DNA from: Paenisporosarcina antarctica
Lineage (GTDB): Bacteria > Bacillota > Bacilli > Bacillales_A > Planococcaceae
Direction of reading: 5' to 3'
NCBI RefSeq assembly: GCF_004367585.1
Contig: NZ_CP038015.1
Coordinates: 2,920,001-2,984,000, forward strand
Length of the DNA stretch: 64,000 nucleotides
The position numbers and the translations under genes are program-made. Below are positions 45,391 to 54,230 of this stretch, one piece after another (position 1 is the stretch's first letter; every line of letters starts with the position of its first letter). The notes below the pieces were generated by a model. It worked only from the letters and a program-made list of their open reading frames with translations, was not told where the DNA came from and searched no databases.

Positions 45391-47569
45391 ATATTATTTG
45401 AATGGAAACGGTGGCTTTAAATAAATCTCCGTCGACATCTATGCGCATTGATCCCCCATGTAAATCTACAATTGATTGGGCAATTGCTAGACCTAGTCCT
45501 GAACCTTCTGTATGGCGGGAAGTATCTGATCGTTTGAATCGCTCAAATAACTCATCAATATTGTCTCCAAGTTCATATTTCGTTACATTTTTCACGATAA
45601 ATTGAGCACAGCCGTCTTCCTCTATTAATGCTACATAGACTCGCGTTCCAGGCATAGTGTATTTAATCGCATTGCCGATTAAATTATCAAGTACCCTCCA
45701 CCATTTTTGTCCATCCACGTAAGCGAACAATTTTAGTTCTGGCGTTGTAATCCGGAAATCGAGACCTGATTTTTGAATATCTTCTTCGTGTTCAGCGAGT
45801 GCTTGTTGCATAAGTTGAGTTAAATCCACTCTTTGTTTATTAAGTTGCATATTTCCACTTGCCATTTTCGACACTTCAAACAAATCCTCGATTAAAGTTT
45901 TCAATCTTTGTGATTTGCGATCTAAAATATCTACATAAGACATACGTTCTTCTTCTGATAAATTAGGTTTCTTTAGTAAATCTGTATAGGTAATAATCGA
46001 CGTTAATGGCGTTCTTAAATCATGACTAACATTCGTGATAAGCTCTGTTTTTAATCTTTCACTTTTTGCTTGCTCCGATTGCGACACTCGAACTCCTTCA
46101 CGAAGTTTATTCAAATGTTTCGCGTGTTCAGCAAACACCGTTTTCCCACGAATGTTTACATCTCCAATTATTTGTCCTCTTGCCATTTGTTCAGTGGCTA
46201 TAGCTAATTTATTGTAATCAGCTACACGTTTTAATAATAAATATAGGGTGGGTAAACTTACCAAGACGAATAATGGAGCATACACCAAAATCAGTATAGG
46301 TTGCATTACTACACCACCGAGCCCTAATCCAGATAAGAAAACTATAAACAATAGCATCACAAATTGTTTTCCTAAAGATCGTTTCAAAAACACATCATGC
46401 ATTTTTAAATTTATTCTTTTAATCCTGCTAGTTTCCCAAAGTTCTTTAAGACTATTATTCTTAGCGTCATTGAACAACCAAATTAATTGAACTATTGTTA
46501 GGGTTAAAAAAGCTACTAAAAAGAGGTATAAAAAAAGGGTATTTACACTGTTTTCAAAATGATCATATCTCATTCCTTGTGTTAGCGGGAAATACGTATT
46601 GAGCAATCCTACTGAAGTGACTAAAATGCTCACAATGCGACCTTCAAAATTTAATTTTTTTACCCATTGAGGTGTCGAAACTAAAAGTATCTCATCTCTT
46701 CTCGTTGTGTATAACCAATAAGCTACCGCAGCCGATAGTAATCCTAAAATCCAAGACACTGTAAAAAGAGACTTATTTTGTTCATACTGACGAAATCCTT
46801 GGAGATGCTCATTTATCATCTTACTTTTAGGTATGATAATTTCTCCTGTAAATTGAGATGACTCGTCTCCCACTAATTCATTTAGATTATATATTGACAA
46901 TGCTTGTAGTTCACTATTTTTTACTTCACTAAAGTCTTGATCCAAGGATGAAACAGTCAAATACCCATTATTATTACTAAATCCCCCCCTGTATGCTGCG
47001 TCTTCATTAACATCCCCAAATGTATATCTTTCACCTGTATCTACATTAGTTAAATCATAGGCTAGAGATTTTTGGCTTACTTTTGCTTTAGCAACAGCAT
47101 TTGAGATCTTTGCGTCATATTTACGAAGCACTTCTTTTTTAGCAGATAATATTTTCTCTCTAACCGTTTTATCATCAGCAAAATTTGCTCGAATATCGGC
47201 GATTTTGGTGTCACGTTCCTTTACCATTTCTTCTTTTAATACCGCATTGTCATTTACTTCCGCATCGTTTATCATTTCTTGATATTGATCCTGAATTGAT
47301 TGGATTTGATTCATTTGGGACCCGTTGAAATTTAAATATTCTTCAACCTCAAAAGGTTCAACTTGAAGATTCTCAATTTCCTTATCCACATCCAGTCGGC
47401 TTAATATAACCGGACCTATTTCTCGAATTTTATCTTCAAAAAACCAATAAAAATTTTCTGAATCATAGTATGAGCCACTAACGTACTTTGGGGCAAATGA
47501 AGTAAATATACTCAACGAAATTAAAACAATACTAATTAGTGCAAAGAACAACCATGTCATTTTCTTCAT
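45389..47569 (-). CDS. Large sensor histidine kinase (HisKA-HATPase) with extracytoplasmic coiled-coil domain
   Basis: The 726-aa kinase has a TM at residues 6-27 and a roughly 240-residue extracytoplasmic region that includes a strongly charged predicted coiled coil (about 80-165). Five TM helices follow (about 270-290, 310-328, 345-368, 402-422, 425-447). HisKA has NVSHDLRTPLTSI (His516), and the HATPase has N-box NLIGNAIKY and GSGLGLAI. It works with the OmpR-type regulator upstream in the operon. I prefer ATG 47569; a TTG at 47572 is also possible, with AGGGGGT 10 or 7 nt upstream respectively. Confidence 0.9.
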   Translation of the reverse strand: MKKMTWLFFALISIVLISLSIFTSFAPKYVSGSYYDSENFYWFFEDKIREIGPVILSRLDVDKEIENLQVEPFEVEEYLNFNGSQMNQIQSIQDQYQEMINDAEVNDNAVLKEEMVKERDTKIADIRANFADDKTVREKILSAKKEVLRKYDAKISNAVAKAKVSQKSLAYDLTNVDTGERYTFGDVNEDAAYRGGFSNNNGYLTVSSLDQDFSEVKNSELQALSIYNLNELVGDESSQFTGEIIIPKSKMINEHLQGFRQYEQNKSLFTVSWILGLLSAAVAYWLYTTRRDEILLVSTPQWVKKLNFEGRIVSILVTSVGLLNTYFPLTQGMRYDHFENSVNTLFLYLFLVAFLTLTIVQLIWLFNDAKNNSLKELWETSRIKRINLKMHDVFLKRSLGKQFVMLLFIVFLSGLGLGGVVMQPILILVYAPLFVLVSLPTLYLLLKRVADYNKLAIATEQMARGQIIGDVNIRGKTVFAEHAKHLNKLREGVRVSQSEQAKSERLKTELITNVSHDLRTPLTSIITYTDLLKKPNLSEEERMSYVDILDRKSQRLKTLIEDLFEVSKMASGNMQLNKQRVDLTQLMQQALAEHEEDIQKSGLDFRITTPELKLFAYVDGQKWWRVLDNLIGNAIKYTMPGTRVYVALIEEDGCAQFIVKNVTKYELGDNIDELFERFKRSDTSRHTEGSGLGLAIAQSIVDLHGGSMRIDVDGDLFKATVSIQII

Positions 47570-47572
47570 CAA

Positions 47573-47749
47573 TTACACACCCCCTATAAAAATGCGCGCC
47601 AAACGCACCATCGTTGGATTGGAATGGAAGAAACCTTGTTCAAATAATTGTTGAATATAGGCATAACCATACATTAAACTGAGCATTCCTATAGCTAGTG
47701 ACACAATGGAAACCCAATGAAAAGCATTACTTTTCGATTTTGTAGCCAA
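47573..47749 (-). CDS. Small membrane protein overlapping the response-regulator gene (58 aa)
   Basis: This ORF starts at TTG 47749 inside the end of the response regulator gene (23-nt overlap) with GGTGGTGTGGGG just upstream, and its stop abuts the kinase start. The sequence begins MATKSKSNAFHWVSIVSLAI and has one clear TM helix (residues 12-34), then a short tail ending RLARIFIGGV. The whole 154-nt gap between regulator and kinase is used by this frame. No homologue is known to me; a helper or modulator of the kinase is an inference from position. Confidence 0.6.
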   Translation of the reverse strand: MATKSKSNAFHWVSIVSLAIGMLSLMYGYAYIQQLFEQGFFHSNPTMVRLARIFIGGV

Positions 47750-48419
47750 TGCCCCACACCACCTTTACGTATCTCGGATTTTTTGGATCGCTTTCAATTT
47801 TTTCGCGAATTTTGCGGATATGAACAGCGACGATATTTTCCGCATTATAAGCTGGTTCCTTCCAAACACGTTCATAAATGTCCCCAATAGAAAACACTCG
47901 ACCTGCATTGGTCATTAATAATTCAGTAATCCTGTATTCAATTGGTGTTAATTTGACCGATTCACCATCAACTGTTACGTCTTTTGCATCCATGTCTAAT
48001 ACCAGCCCATCTATTTCAATAGTTGATTTCTGTTCTTTAAAGGTGCCAAGGTGAACATAACGACGTAATTGTGATTTCACTCGTGCCATTAGTTCCATAG
48101 GATGAAACGGCTTGGTAACATAGTCATCAGCACCTACAGATAACCCATGTATTTTATCGGAGTCTTCAGCTTTGGCGCTTAACATAATGATTGGAATATT
48201 TCGCTCTGAACGAATCTTAAATGTCGCTTGAATGCCATCCAAATTTGGCATCATTATATCTAGCAAAATTAAATGGACTTCATTTGTTTCAAGTAACGTC
48301 AATGCTTCATAGCCGTCCGCAGCTTTTAACACGTGGTAGCCTTCATTTTTCAAATATATTTCAATGCCATCTCTAATGTCTTGATCGTCATCCGTTACAA
48401 GTACTGTGAATTGTGTCAT
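47727..48419 (-). CDS. OmpR/PhoB family response regulator
   Basis: The 230-aa protein has receiver with TDDDQD (residues 9-14), phosphoacceptor Asp54 in ILLDIMMPN, LSAKAEDSDK and the switch Lys in YVTKPFHP. The C-terminal winged helix has LTPIEYRITELLMTNAGRVF and VVWGIGYKIEK. This is a VanR/ResD-like layout. ATG 48419 has GGGGTGG 6 nt upstream. It is followed by the small membrane protein and the kinase in one operon. Confidence 0.92.
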   Translation of the reverse strand: MTQFTVLVTDDDQDIRDGIEIYLKNEGYHVLKAADGYEALTLLETNEVHLILLDIMMPNLDGIQATFKIRSERNIPIIMLSAKAEDSDKIHGLSVGADDYVTKPFHPMELMARVKSQLRRYVHLGTFKEQKSTIEIDGLVLDMDAKDVTVDGESVKLTPIEYRITELLMTNAGRVFSIGDIYERVWKEPAYNAENIVAVHIRKIREKIESDPKNPRYVKVVWGIGYKIEK

Positions 48420-48526
48420 CCGTTCCACCCCGCCTTACTACTTATAATACCAATTGTATCTGACAGTTCTTAACAAAATGTTACGATAAAAATGAAGAAT
48501 TTCTTAAGAAAGGAAGTCACTTTCTG

Positions 48527-48665
48527 TTTAATGCGATTTAATCGGCTTCAACTAGGGGTTAATCGGCTTCATCTATTGTTTAATCGGCTTCAGACAATGT
48601 TTATTCGCCTTAATTCTCGATTTATTCGGCTTCAATTGTACTTCAATCCGTTTCGCCTATTTATT
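48527..48665. repeat. Imperfect tandem repeat, exact 21-nt period, core TTTAATCGGCTTC
   Basis: Units begin at 48537, 48558, 48579, 48600, 48621 and 48642, spaced exactly 21 nt, with cores such as tttaatcggcttca, tttattcgccttaa and ttcaatccgtttcg. A half-spaced extra copy is at 48527. The array lies between the start of the response regulator gene and the terminator of the EamA gene. No ORF is apparent. Confidence 0.75.
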
Positions 48666-48681
48666 TCCATGATTTAACGAT

Positions 48682-48712
48682 AAAAAGTGTCTCTACTTAC
48701 AGAGACACTTTC
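48682..48712 (-). terminator. Terminator of the EamA exporter gene
   Basis: On the minus strand a 10-bp perfect stem AAGTGTCTCT/AGAGACACTT with a 6-nt loop is followed by TTTATCG. It starts 6 nt after the stop codon. Confidence 0.8.
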
Positions 48713-48715
48713 CAT

Positions 48716-49594
48716 TTATCTTATTTTCCCCATGCGCTTTCTTCCACTAAGTGTTAATACTATAATCCCACCAAGCAAAAGCGTAACACCGATCCAAGAA
48801 ACTACACTTAACACTTCTCCTACTAAAAACACGCTTAGAACTGCAGCTGTCAAGGGTTCACCTAAAGATAATGTTACAGCTGATGAAGATGGAACTTTTT
48901 GAAGTCCTTTTAAATATAGAATATATGCAACACTCGTTGTCATAAAACCTAAATATAAAATGGTTATTATGTTCGCTGGTTCAGTAACCCATGAGCTATC
49001 AAAAATAAATAAAAAGGGCATTAATATTACTGCACTTATTGAAAAAGTCATAGCAACTGCTGGAATCGCTTCTACTTTTGCAAGTAACGCTTTACTAACA
49101 ATTGTATAAATGGCAAATACAAATCCAGCTAGTAAAGATAAAGTTACCCCTAGAGGATTTACTGTAAGTGCATCTTTGTTTAAAAACAAGAGACTACATC
49201 CGATTACCGAGAGTGTCGTCGCCATTACCCAAGCACGAGACGGTCGCAATTTCAAGATGAACCACTCGATTAAACCAGAAAAAATCGGTGCACTCCCGAT
49301 GGCAACGACTGTTCCAATAGCTATACCCGTAACTCGAACCGATGTAAAGAACAAGGGTTGAAATAAAGCCATACAGATAGCTGCAACAATCGTTGCTTTC
49401 CAAGGCCATGTTCGAAAATTGATTTTTTTCATAAGAATCATAATAAGTAATAATGAAAACCCACCAATGGCTAACCGAGATGCGCCAATGGTTAAAGGTT
49501 GTGCACTTTGAGGTAAATAGGTTTGAGCTGTTCCAGTTGTGCCCCATAACACAGCAGCTAGTAAAACAAGGAAGTAAGGAATCACCGTTTTCAT
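48716..49594 (-). CDS. EamA/DMT family exporter
   Basis: The 292-aa protein has ten TM helices in two EamA halves. The first has AAVLWGTTGTAQTYLPQ (residues 13-29); the second has LLAGFVFAIYTIVSKALLAK and TSVAYILYLKGLQKVPSSSAV, the typical C-terminal motif. Substrate is unknown (metabolites or drugs). It is a single gene with its own terminator. Confidence 0.88.
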   Translation of the reverse strand: MKTVIPYFLVLLAAVLWGTTGTAQTYLPQSAQPLTIGASRLAIGGFSLLLIMILMKKINFRTWPWKATIVAAICMALFQPLFFTSVRVTGIAIGTVVAIGSAPIFSGLIEWFILKLRPSRAWVMATTLSVIGCSLLFLNKDALTVNPLGVTLSLLAGFVFAIYTIVSKALLAKVEAIPAVAMTFSISAVILMPFLFIFDSSWVTEPANIITILYLGFMTTSVAYILYLKGLQKVPSSSAVTLSLGEPLTAAVLSVFLVGEVLSVVSWIGVTLLLGGIIVLTLSGRKRMGKIR

Positions 49595-49693
49595 AAAGTC
49601 ACCTCAAGTAGTATATGAATTTACTTTACCATAATATATATATTGAGATACGGTAAATCGTAAACTATACTGAAGAATGAAGGAGTGTCGCCT

Positions 49694-49924
49694 ATGTACT
49701 TAACAATAGAAGAAACTGCTATTTTTTTAAGCATGCCTGAACATCAAGTACGCCGATATGTAGTAGAAGGTCGTATTAAATCTGTCCATGATGGTGAGCA
49801 ATATTTAATCAATCAAACACAATTTGACTTACACTTGGAACAAGTAGAAGAAGTAAAACGCCAAATTGATGAATGGCGTAACACACCTATTCCAGAGGAC
49901 ATTGATGTAAAAGATGAAGACTGA
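49694..49924 (+). CDS. Small excisionase-type helix-turn-helix protein
   Basis: The 76-aa protein starts MYLTIEETAIFLSMPEHQVRRYVVEG, an excisionase/MerR-type winged HTH (HTH_17) that normally binds DNA. An acidic helix follows (LEQVEEVKRQIDEWRNTP). ATG 49694 has AAGGAG 8 nt upstream; a GTG at 49685 lies on the ribosome binding site. No phage or integrase neighbours are present, so it is probably a chromosomal regulator. Confidence 0.8.
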   Translation: MYLTIEETAIFLSMPEHQVRRYVVEGRIKSVHDGEQYLINQTQFDLHLEQVEEVKRQIDEWRNTPIPEDIDVKDED

Positions 49925-50285
49925 AAAGATGTACAGTAACCCAACACAATGAAAAAAAGAAAAAAGCAACCTATTCATCAATTTTCATCATAATGACAAA
50001 TGGTGGTGTTTTTCATATGGATGAAGTCTTTAATAGGATGTGTGTGAAAATCTCAATTCAAAGTGTGTAGTAGGCAAATCTTACACTTCATATTAATTCC
50101 CAATTATTTCAATGTTTAAGACCCCATGAAAACAGGTATTAATGACTAGTAGTCATCTATTATAATTGGACTAATTTATTAAGTTCTACACACACTATTA
50201 GTACCAGGTCATTTGACAATGAGTACGAAGTTGCGTAGTGTGTAGCATTGTGTCACAAAATAAACAAGAGACTCGAGGCGGAAAC
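49925..50285. other. Upstream region of the BCCT gene, no gene seen
   Basis: Contains only very short ORFs without ribosome binding sites. The sequence ctacacacac (near 50187) and gtgtgtag (near 50238) are complementary and could pair in the leader. GAGGCGG at 50274-50280 is the ribosome binding site of the transporter. Confidence 0.35.
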
Positions 50286-51779
50286 ATGAAGAAAATCACA
50301 AATGTATTTTGGATTGCTTTAGCACTTGTTGTTTTAGCAGTAGGATTTGGTGTAGTTGCACCTACTAGTTTTGAAACAGTTATTGGAAAACTGCAATCAT
50401 TTATTACAACTAATTTCGGATGGTATTACTTAAGTGTTGTATCAATTATGGTAGTCTTCGTATTAATTATCATTGTTAGCCCATTCGGAAAAATCCGATT
50501 AGGAAAAGATAAAGATCGACCAGAATATTCTAGACTTACATGGTTCTCGATGTTATTTTCAGCAGGTATGGGAATTGGACTTGTGTTCTGGGGAGCTGCT
50601 GAACCGCTTTCTCATTATGCGATTAGTCCTGCAACCGCTGATCCAGGAACAAGAGAAGCTTTCCGTGAATCAATGCGTTACACGTTTTTCCATTGGGGAT
50701 TACATGCATGGGCTATTTATGCGATAGTCGCTTTATCACTCGCTTATTTTCAGTTTAGAAAAGGAGAACCCGGGTTAATTTCAGCAACATTGAAGCCGAT
50801 TTTCGGAGACAAAATGAACGGTCCTTGGGGCGTTCTAGTAGATGTTTTCGCTGTTTTTGCAACGGTTGTGGGTGTTGCCACAACACTTGGCTTTGGTGCT
50901 ATTCAAATTAACGGTGGGTTATCTTACATTTTTGGTATCCCTAATGAATACTGGGTAAAAGTTGTCATTATTGCCATTGTTACTGTATTATTCTTAATTT
51001 CAGCTTCGACAGGATTAAGTAAAGGAATTAAATATTTGTCAAATACAAATATGGTTTTAGCAGTTACTTTATTAGTGTTGGTCGTTATACTTGGACCGAC
51101 AGTATTAATTTTCAATATGTTTACAGACTCTCTCGGCACTTATATACAAGGAATTGTCCGAATGAGTTTAAGCGCTGCACCACTTGATGTTGGAAATCGT
51201 GAATGGATTAACGGCTGGACGATTTTCTACTGGGCTTGGTGGATTTCTTGGTCACCTTTCGTGGGAATATTTATTGCACGTGTATCAAAAGGGCGTACCA
51301 TTCGAGAATTCTTAATTGGAGTACTTTTGGTTCCATCCATAATAAGTTTCTTCTGGTTCGCTGCATTTGGCACAACTGCAATTAATATTCAAGATAAAGT
51401 AACTGATTTAACTGGATTAAAAACGGAAGAAACGTTGTTTGCTGTTTTTAATGAATTGCCATTTTCAATGGTATTATCCGTTATTGCAGTTATTCTGATT
51501 TCTACTTTCTTTATCACTTCTGCGGATTCTGCAACATTTGTATTAGGTATGCAAACTACCAAAGGATCGTTAAATCCTTCTACTATGATAAAAGTTATAT
51601 GGGGAGTTGCACAATCTTCCATTGCCATCATATTATTGTCTGCTGATGGTTTGAGTGCATTGCAAAGCTTGCTCATTGTCGCCGCCTTCCCGTTCTCCTT
51701 TATCATGGTGCTGATGATGTTCTCACTATACAAATCACTCTCTGATGAAGCGAAAAAAATGAAGATTACTAAATCATAA
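50286..51779 (+). CDS. BCCT family betaine/carnitine/choline transporter
   Basis: The 497-aa protein has 12 TM helices. Core motifs are [18 protein letters not shown] (about residue 95), [19 protein letters not shown] (about 138), [32 protein letters not shown] (given here in two parts: the Trp-rich substrate box [17 protein letters not shown], then [10 protein letters not shown], about 310-340) and [14 protein letters not shown] (about 415). It is a sodium-coupled importer of compatible solutes such as glycine betaine (OpuD-like), used in osmoprotection. ATG 50286 follows GAGGCGG; the longer frame from 50238 is unlikely. Confidence 0.9.
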   Translation: MKKITNVFWIALALVVLAVGFGVVAPTSFETVIGKLQSFITTNFGWYYLSVVSIMVVFVLIIIVSPFGKIRLGKDKDRPEYSRLTWFSMLFSAGMGIGLVFWGAAEPLSHYAISPATADPGTREAFRESMRYTFFHWGLHAWAIYAIVALSLAYFQFRKGEPGLISATLKPIFGDKMNGPWGVLVDVFAVFATVVGVATTLGFGAIQINGGLSYIFGIPNEYWVKVVIIAIVTVLFLISASTGLSKGIKYLSNTNMVLAVTLLVLVVILGPTVLIFNMFTDSLGTYIQGIVRMSLSAAPLDVGNREWINGWTIFYWAWWISWSPFVGIFIARVSKGRTIREFLIGVLLVPSIISFFWFAAFGTTAINIQDKVTDLTGLKTEETLFAVFNELPFSMVLSVIAVILISTFFITSADSATFVLGMQTTKGSLNPSTMIKVIWGVAQSSIAIILLSADGLSALQSLLIVAAFPFSFIMVLMMFSLYKSLSDEAKKMKITKS

Positions 51780-51784
51780 AGAAG

Positions 51785-51826
51785 ATCCAAGCTCTCCGGT
51801 ATTATGGAGTGCTTGGATTTTTTTAT
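51785..51826 (+). terminator. Terminator of the BCCT gene
   Basis: ATCCAAGC and CTCC pair with GGAG and GCTTGGAT, followed by TTTTTTT. Confidence 0.85.
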
Positions 51827-52016
51827 ATTTAAAAGAAGTTAATCTATAAATTTGACTTACATTTGAAAGCTTTAACATTCAATAACCTTCCTTCGTTATA
51901 AGAAAGTTTTATACATTTTATATGAAATAGTAAGTAATTATATATATTAATTCAATTTTTTGAAACTTCAACCTACACTCAAACGTTTATAGAGTAATAG
52001 GTAAAAAGGAGTTGAG

Positions 52017-52676
52017 ATTATAATTATTGCTTTATGGGTGTTCGGCGTCACACTATCAGGTTATATAATTGGATGTCTCCACGGTTCAAAAGTGGCGCAG
52101 TATTTTTCTGGGCTTAATGTGAAAGAACATGGACTTAAGAATTCAGGCGCTTCTAATGCAGCCCTCGTGTTGGGGTGGAAATATGGGGTACTTGTTGCGT
52201 TGTTTGATATCGGTAAGGGTATATTTGCCGTCTTATTGTTAGCCTATATTCTTTCGTCTACAGTTTTTTTGCTTGATCTACAAACTATTTTATTATTCTT
52301 AATAGGTGCGGCTGTAGTGATTGGTCATAATTGTCCTCTATGGATGAATTTCGATGGAGGCAAAGGAACTGCCTCTATAATAGGCATCATGTTTGGTCTT
52401 GATTGGAGAATGGGCTTAATCGGATTTACACTGTTAATCCTAGTAACTTTGATAACTAAATATTTACCAATAGGTGTTCTTTTTTTATACCTTACATTTT
52501 GTTCATATGCTATTTGGTTTACAGAAGGATTATTGCCATCTTTTATAGTACTATCTCTATTTATTTTAGCTCTTTGGACACATCGTGAAAATATTTTAAG
52601 AATAAAAGACGGAACAGAACCTCGAGCTACTTCTGTTCTCAAAAAGAAAAAAGCTTCATCCTCTGTTAATTATTGA
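52017..52676 (+). CDS. Glycerol-3-phosphate acyltransferase PlsY-like, unusual start codon
   Basis: The protein (about 219 aa from 52017) has 5-6 TM helices and PlsY motifs. GSKVAQYFSGLNVKEHGLKN then SGASNAALVLGWKYG is the HGSxN/GxxN-type motif 1. GHNCPLWMNFDGGKGTAS is motif 2, and a C-terminal WTHRENILRIKDGTEPR is motif 3. PlsY transfers acyl groups from acyl-phosphate to glycerol-3-phosphate in phospholipid synthesis. AAAGGAG (52006-52011) is followed by ATT-ATA-ATT-ATT-GCT-TTA-TGG-GTG with no ATG, GTG or TTG at normal distance. The likely start is ATT 52017 or ATA 52020; GTG 52038 is 26 nt from the ribosome binding site. Confidence 0.75.
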   Translation: MIIIALWVFGVTLSGYIIGCLHGSKVAQYFSGLNVKEHGLKNSGASNAALVLGWKYGVLVALFDIGKGIFAVLLLAYILSSTVFLLDLQTILLFLIGAAVVIGHNCPLWMNFDGGKGTASIIGIMFGLDWRMGLIGFTLLILVTLITKYLPIGVLFLYLTFCSYAIWFTEGLLPSFIVLSLFILALWTHRENILRIKDGTEPRATSVLKKKKASSSVNY

Positions 52677-52692
52677 GGATGAAGCTTCTTTA
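52645..52692. terminator. Bidirectional terminator between plsY and rpmG
   Basis: The perfect 13-bp arms AAGCTTCATCCTC (52651-52663) and GAGGATGAAGCTT (52675-52687) are followed by T-rich tails on both strands. The hairpin overlaps the last plsY codons. Confidence 0.8.
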
Positions 52693-52839
52693 TTTTGTTT
52701 CACGATGCAATGTCATTTTCTTTAGCCTTTTTGAATACTTCTTCATTTCAATTCGCTCAGGATTATTTCGTTTGTTTTTAGTAGTGATATAATTTTTATC
52801 TCCAGTTTCTGAACAAGCTAATGTGATATTTACTCTCAT
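52690..52839 (-). CDS. rpmG: Ribosomal protein L33, cysteine-poor (zinc-independent) type
   Basis: The 49-aa protein reads [20 protein letters not shown], then [20 protein letters not shown] and KMTLHRETK. It is clearly L33. Only one Cys remains, so the two CxxC zinc pairs of C-plus L33 are missing. Such C-minus paralogs replace the zinc form under zinc shortage. GGAGGTT precedes the ATG. A good sigma-A promoter and a Zur-like box lie immediately upstream. Confidence 0.93.
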   Translation of the reverse strand: MRVNITLACSETGDKNYITTKNKRNNPERIEMKKYSKRLKKMTLHRETK

Positions 52840-52863
52840 TATATTGAGAACCTCCAAATTCAT

Positions 52864-52884
52864 AAACAGTAATGGTTACGCTTT
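52864..52884 (-). promoter_or_regulatory. Zur-like operator at the rpmG promoter
   Basis: The plus-strand sequence AAACAGTAATGGTTACGCTTT matches the Bacillus Zur consensus AAATCGTAATNATTACGATTT at 16 of the 20 defined positions and keeps the central TAAT-N-x-TTAC symmetry. It begins 1 nt downstream of the -10 hexamer, so bound Zur would block transcription. Confidence 0.7.
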
Positions 52885-52885
52885 A

Positions 52886-52915
52886 AATATATCACATTTT
52901 CTATTAGTAAGTCAA
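52886..52915 (-). promoter_or_regulatory. Sigma-A promoter of rpmG
   Basis: On the minus strand TTGACT (52910-52915), an 18-nt spacer and TATATT (52886-52891) are seen. Confidence 0.65.
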
Positions 52916-52994
52916 TTGCTACTAATCAATATTCCGTGAACCGAATGAAAGTGCTAAACTAGTAATAGGTTTAACTATAAAGGGAGATGGAATT

Positions 52995-54221
52995 ATGCAA
53001 GAAACATTAATTGAACGGCTCGTCCGCTATGCCAAAATAAATACACAATCAGACGCTGAAAGTACTACATGTCCTTCCACTCCTGGTCAATGGGATTTAC
53101 TGTTTGAACTAGAAAAAGAATTAGCTTCTATTGGAATGGAAGATATCTCATTAGATGAGAATGGCTACTTATTTGCTACATTGCCTTCAAATACAGAAAA
53201 TGAACTGCCGACAATAGGTTTTTTAGCTCATGTCGATACCGCAACAGATTATACAGGAAAAAATGTGAACCCTCTGCGCATCGATTGCTATAAAGGTGGA
53301 GATATTCGCCTAAACGATGAAACGGTTATGTCGCCAAACGACTTTCCTGAGCTTAACAATTACTTAGGACACACCTTAATTACAACGGATGGCACGACGT
53401 TACTTGGTGCTGACAATAAAGCGGGTATTGCTGAAATAATGACCGCAATGGAGTTTTTACTTAGTAATCCACATATTAAACACGGAAAACTTCGAATTGG
53501 TTTCACACCAGATGAAGAAATTGGTCGAGGTCCTCATAAATTTGATGTTGAAAAATTTGATGCAAAATACGCATACACTATGGATGGCGGACCTCTAGGG
53601 GAACTTCAATCTGAGAGTTTTAATGCTGCCAGTGCAAAAGTTAACACATATGGTACAAGTGTTCACCCAGGTTCTGCAAAAAACAAAATGGTCAATGCTT
53701 TAACAATTGCGATGATGTTTCAATCACATATGCCCGCTGATGAAGTTCCAGAAAAGACAGAGGGTTATGAAGGATTTATTCACTTAATGAATTTTAGCGG
53801 AGATGTTGAGGAAGCAAAATTATCTTACATTATTCGAGATTTTGACCGAAATAAATTCGCAGCAAAAAAAGGGTTGTTTGATGATATAGCTTCGAAAATT
53901 AAAGAACAATATGGCGAAAATGCGATTTCAGTTGAATTAAATGATCAATATTTCAACATGGGTGAAAAAATTGAACCTGTCAAAGAAATTTTAGACATTG
54001 CGCATGAAGCCATGACGAATCTATCAATTAAACCTTTAGTTCTACCAATTCGTGGAGGCACGGATGGTTCACAATTATCTTACATGGGCCTCCCTACTCC
54101 AAATATCTTTACAGGTGGCGAAAACTACCACGGAAAATATGAATACATTTCGGTTGATAACATGGAAAGAGCCACTAAAGTCATCATTGAGATGGTTCAA
54201 TTGTTTGATAGACAAGCATAA
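52995..54221 (+). CDS. pepT: Peptidase T (tripeptide aminopeptidase)
   Basis: The 408-aa M20 metallopeptidase begins [20 protein letters not shown]. Metal-binding motifs are LAHVDTATD (about residue 78), [12 protein letters not shown] (about 138) and TPDEEIGRG (about 172). The C-terminal [18 protein letters not shown] carries the last part of the active site. It removes N-terminal residues from tripeptides in the cytoplasm. AGGGAGATGG lies before the ATG. The DMT gene follows after 9 nt and is likely co-transcribed. Confidence 0.95.
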   Translation: MQETLIERLVRYAKINTQSDAESTTCPSTPGQWDLLFELEKELASIGMEDISLDENGYLFATLPSNTENELPTIGFLAHVDTATDYTGKNVNPLRIDCYKGGDIRLNDETVMSPNDFPELNNYLGHTLITTDGTTLLGADNKAGIAEIMTAMEFLLSNPHIKHGKLRIGFTPDEEIGRGPHKFDVEKFDAKYAYTMDGGPLGELQSESFNAASAKVNTYGTSVHPGSAKNKMVNALTIAMMFQSHMPADEVPEKTEGYEGFIHLMNFSGDVEEAKLSYIIRDFDRNKFAAKKGLFDDIASKIKEQYGENAISVELNDQYFNMGEKIEPVKEILDIAHEAMTNLSIKPLVLPIRGGTDGSQLSYMGLPTPNIFTGGENYHGKYEYISVDNMERATKVIIEMVQLFDRQA

Positions 54222-54230
54222 GAAGGTGAA

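Noticed and set aside
48527-48665. Phased repeats considered as a CRISPR array
   Set aside because: The period is only 21 nt, cores are degenerate, spacers are 8-9 nt and no cas gene is present.
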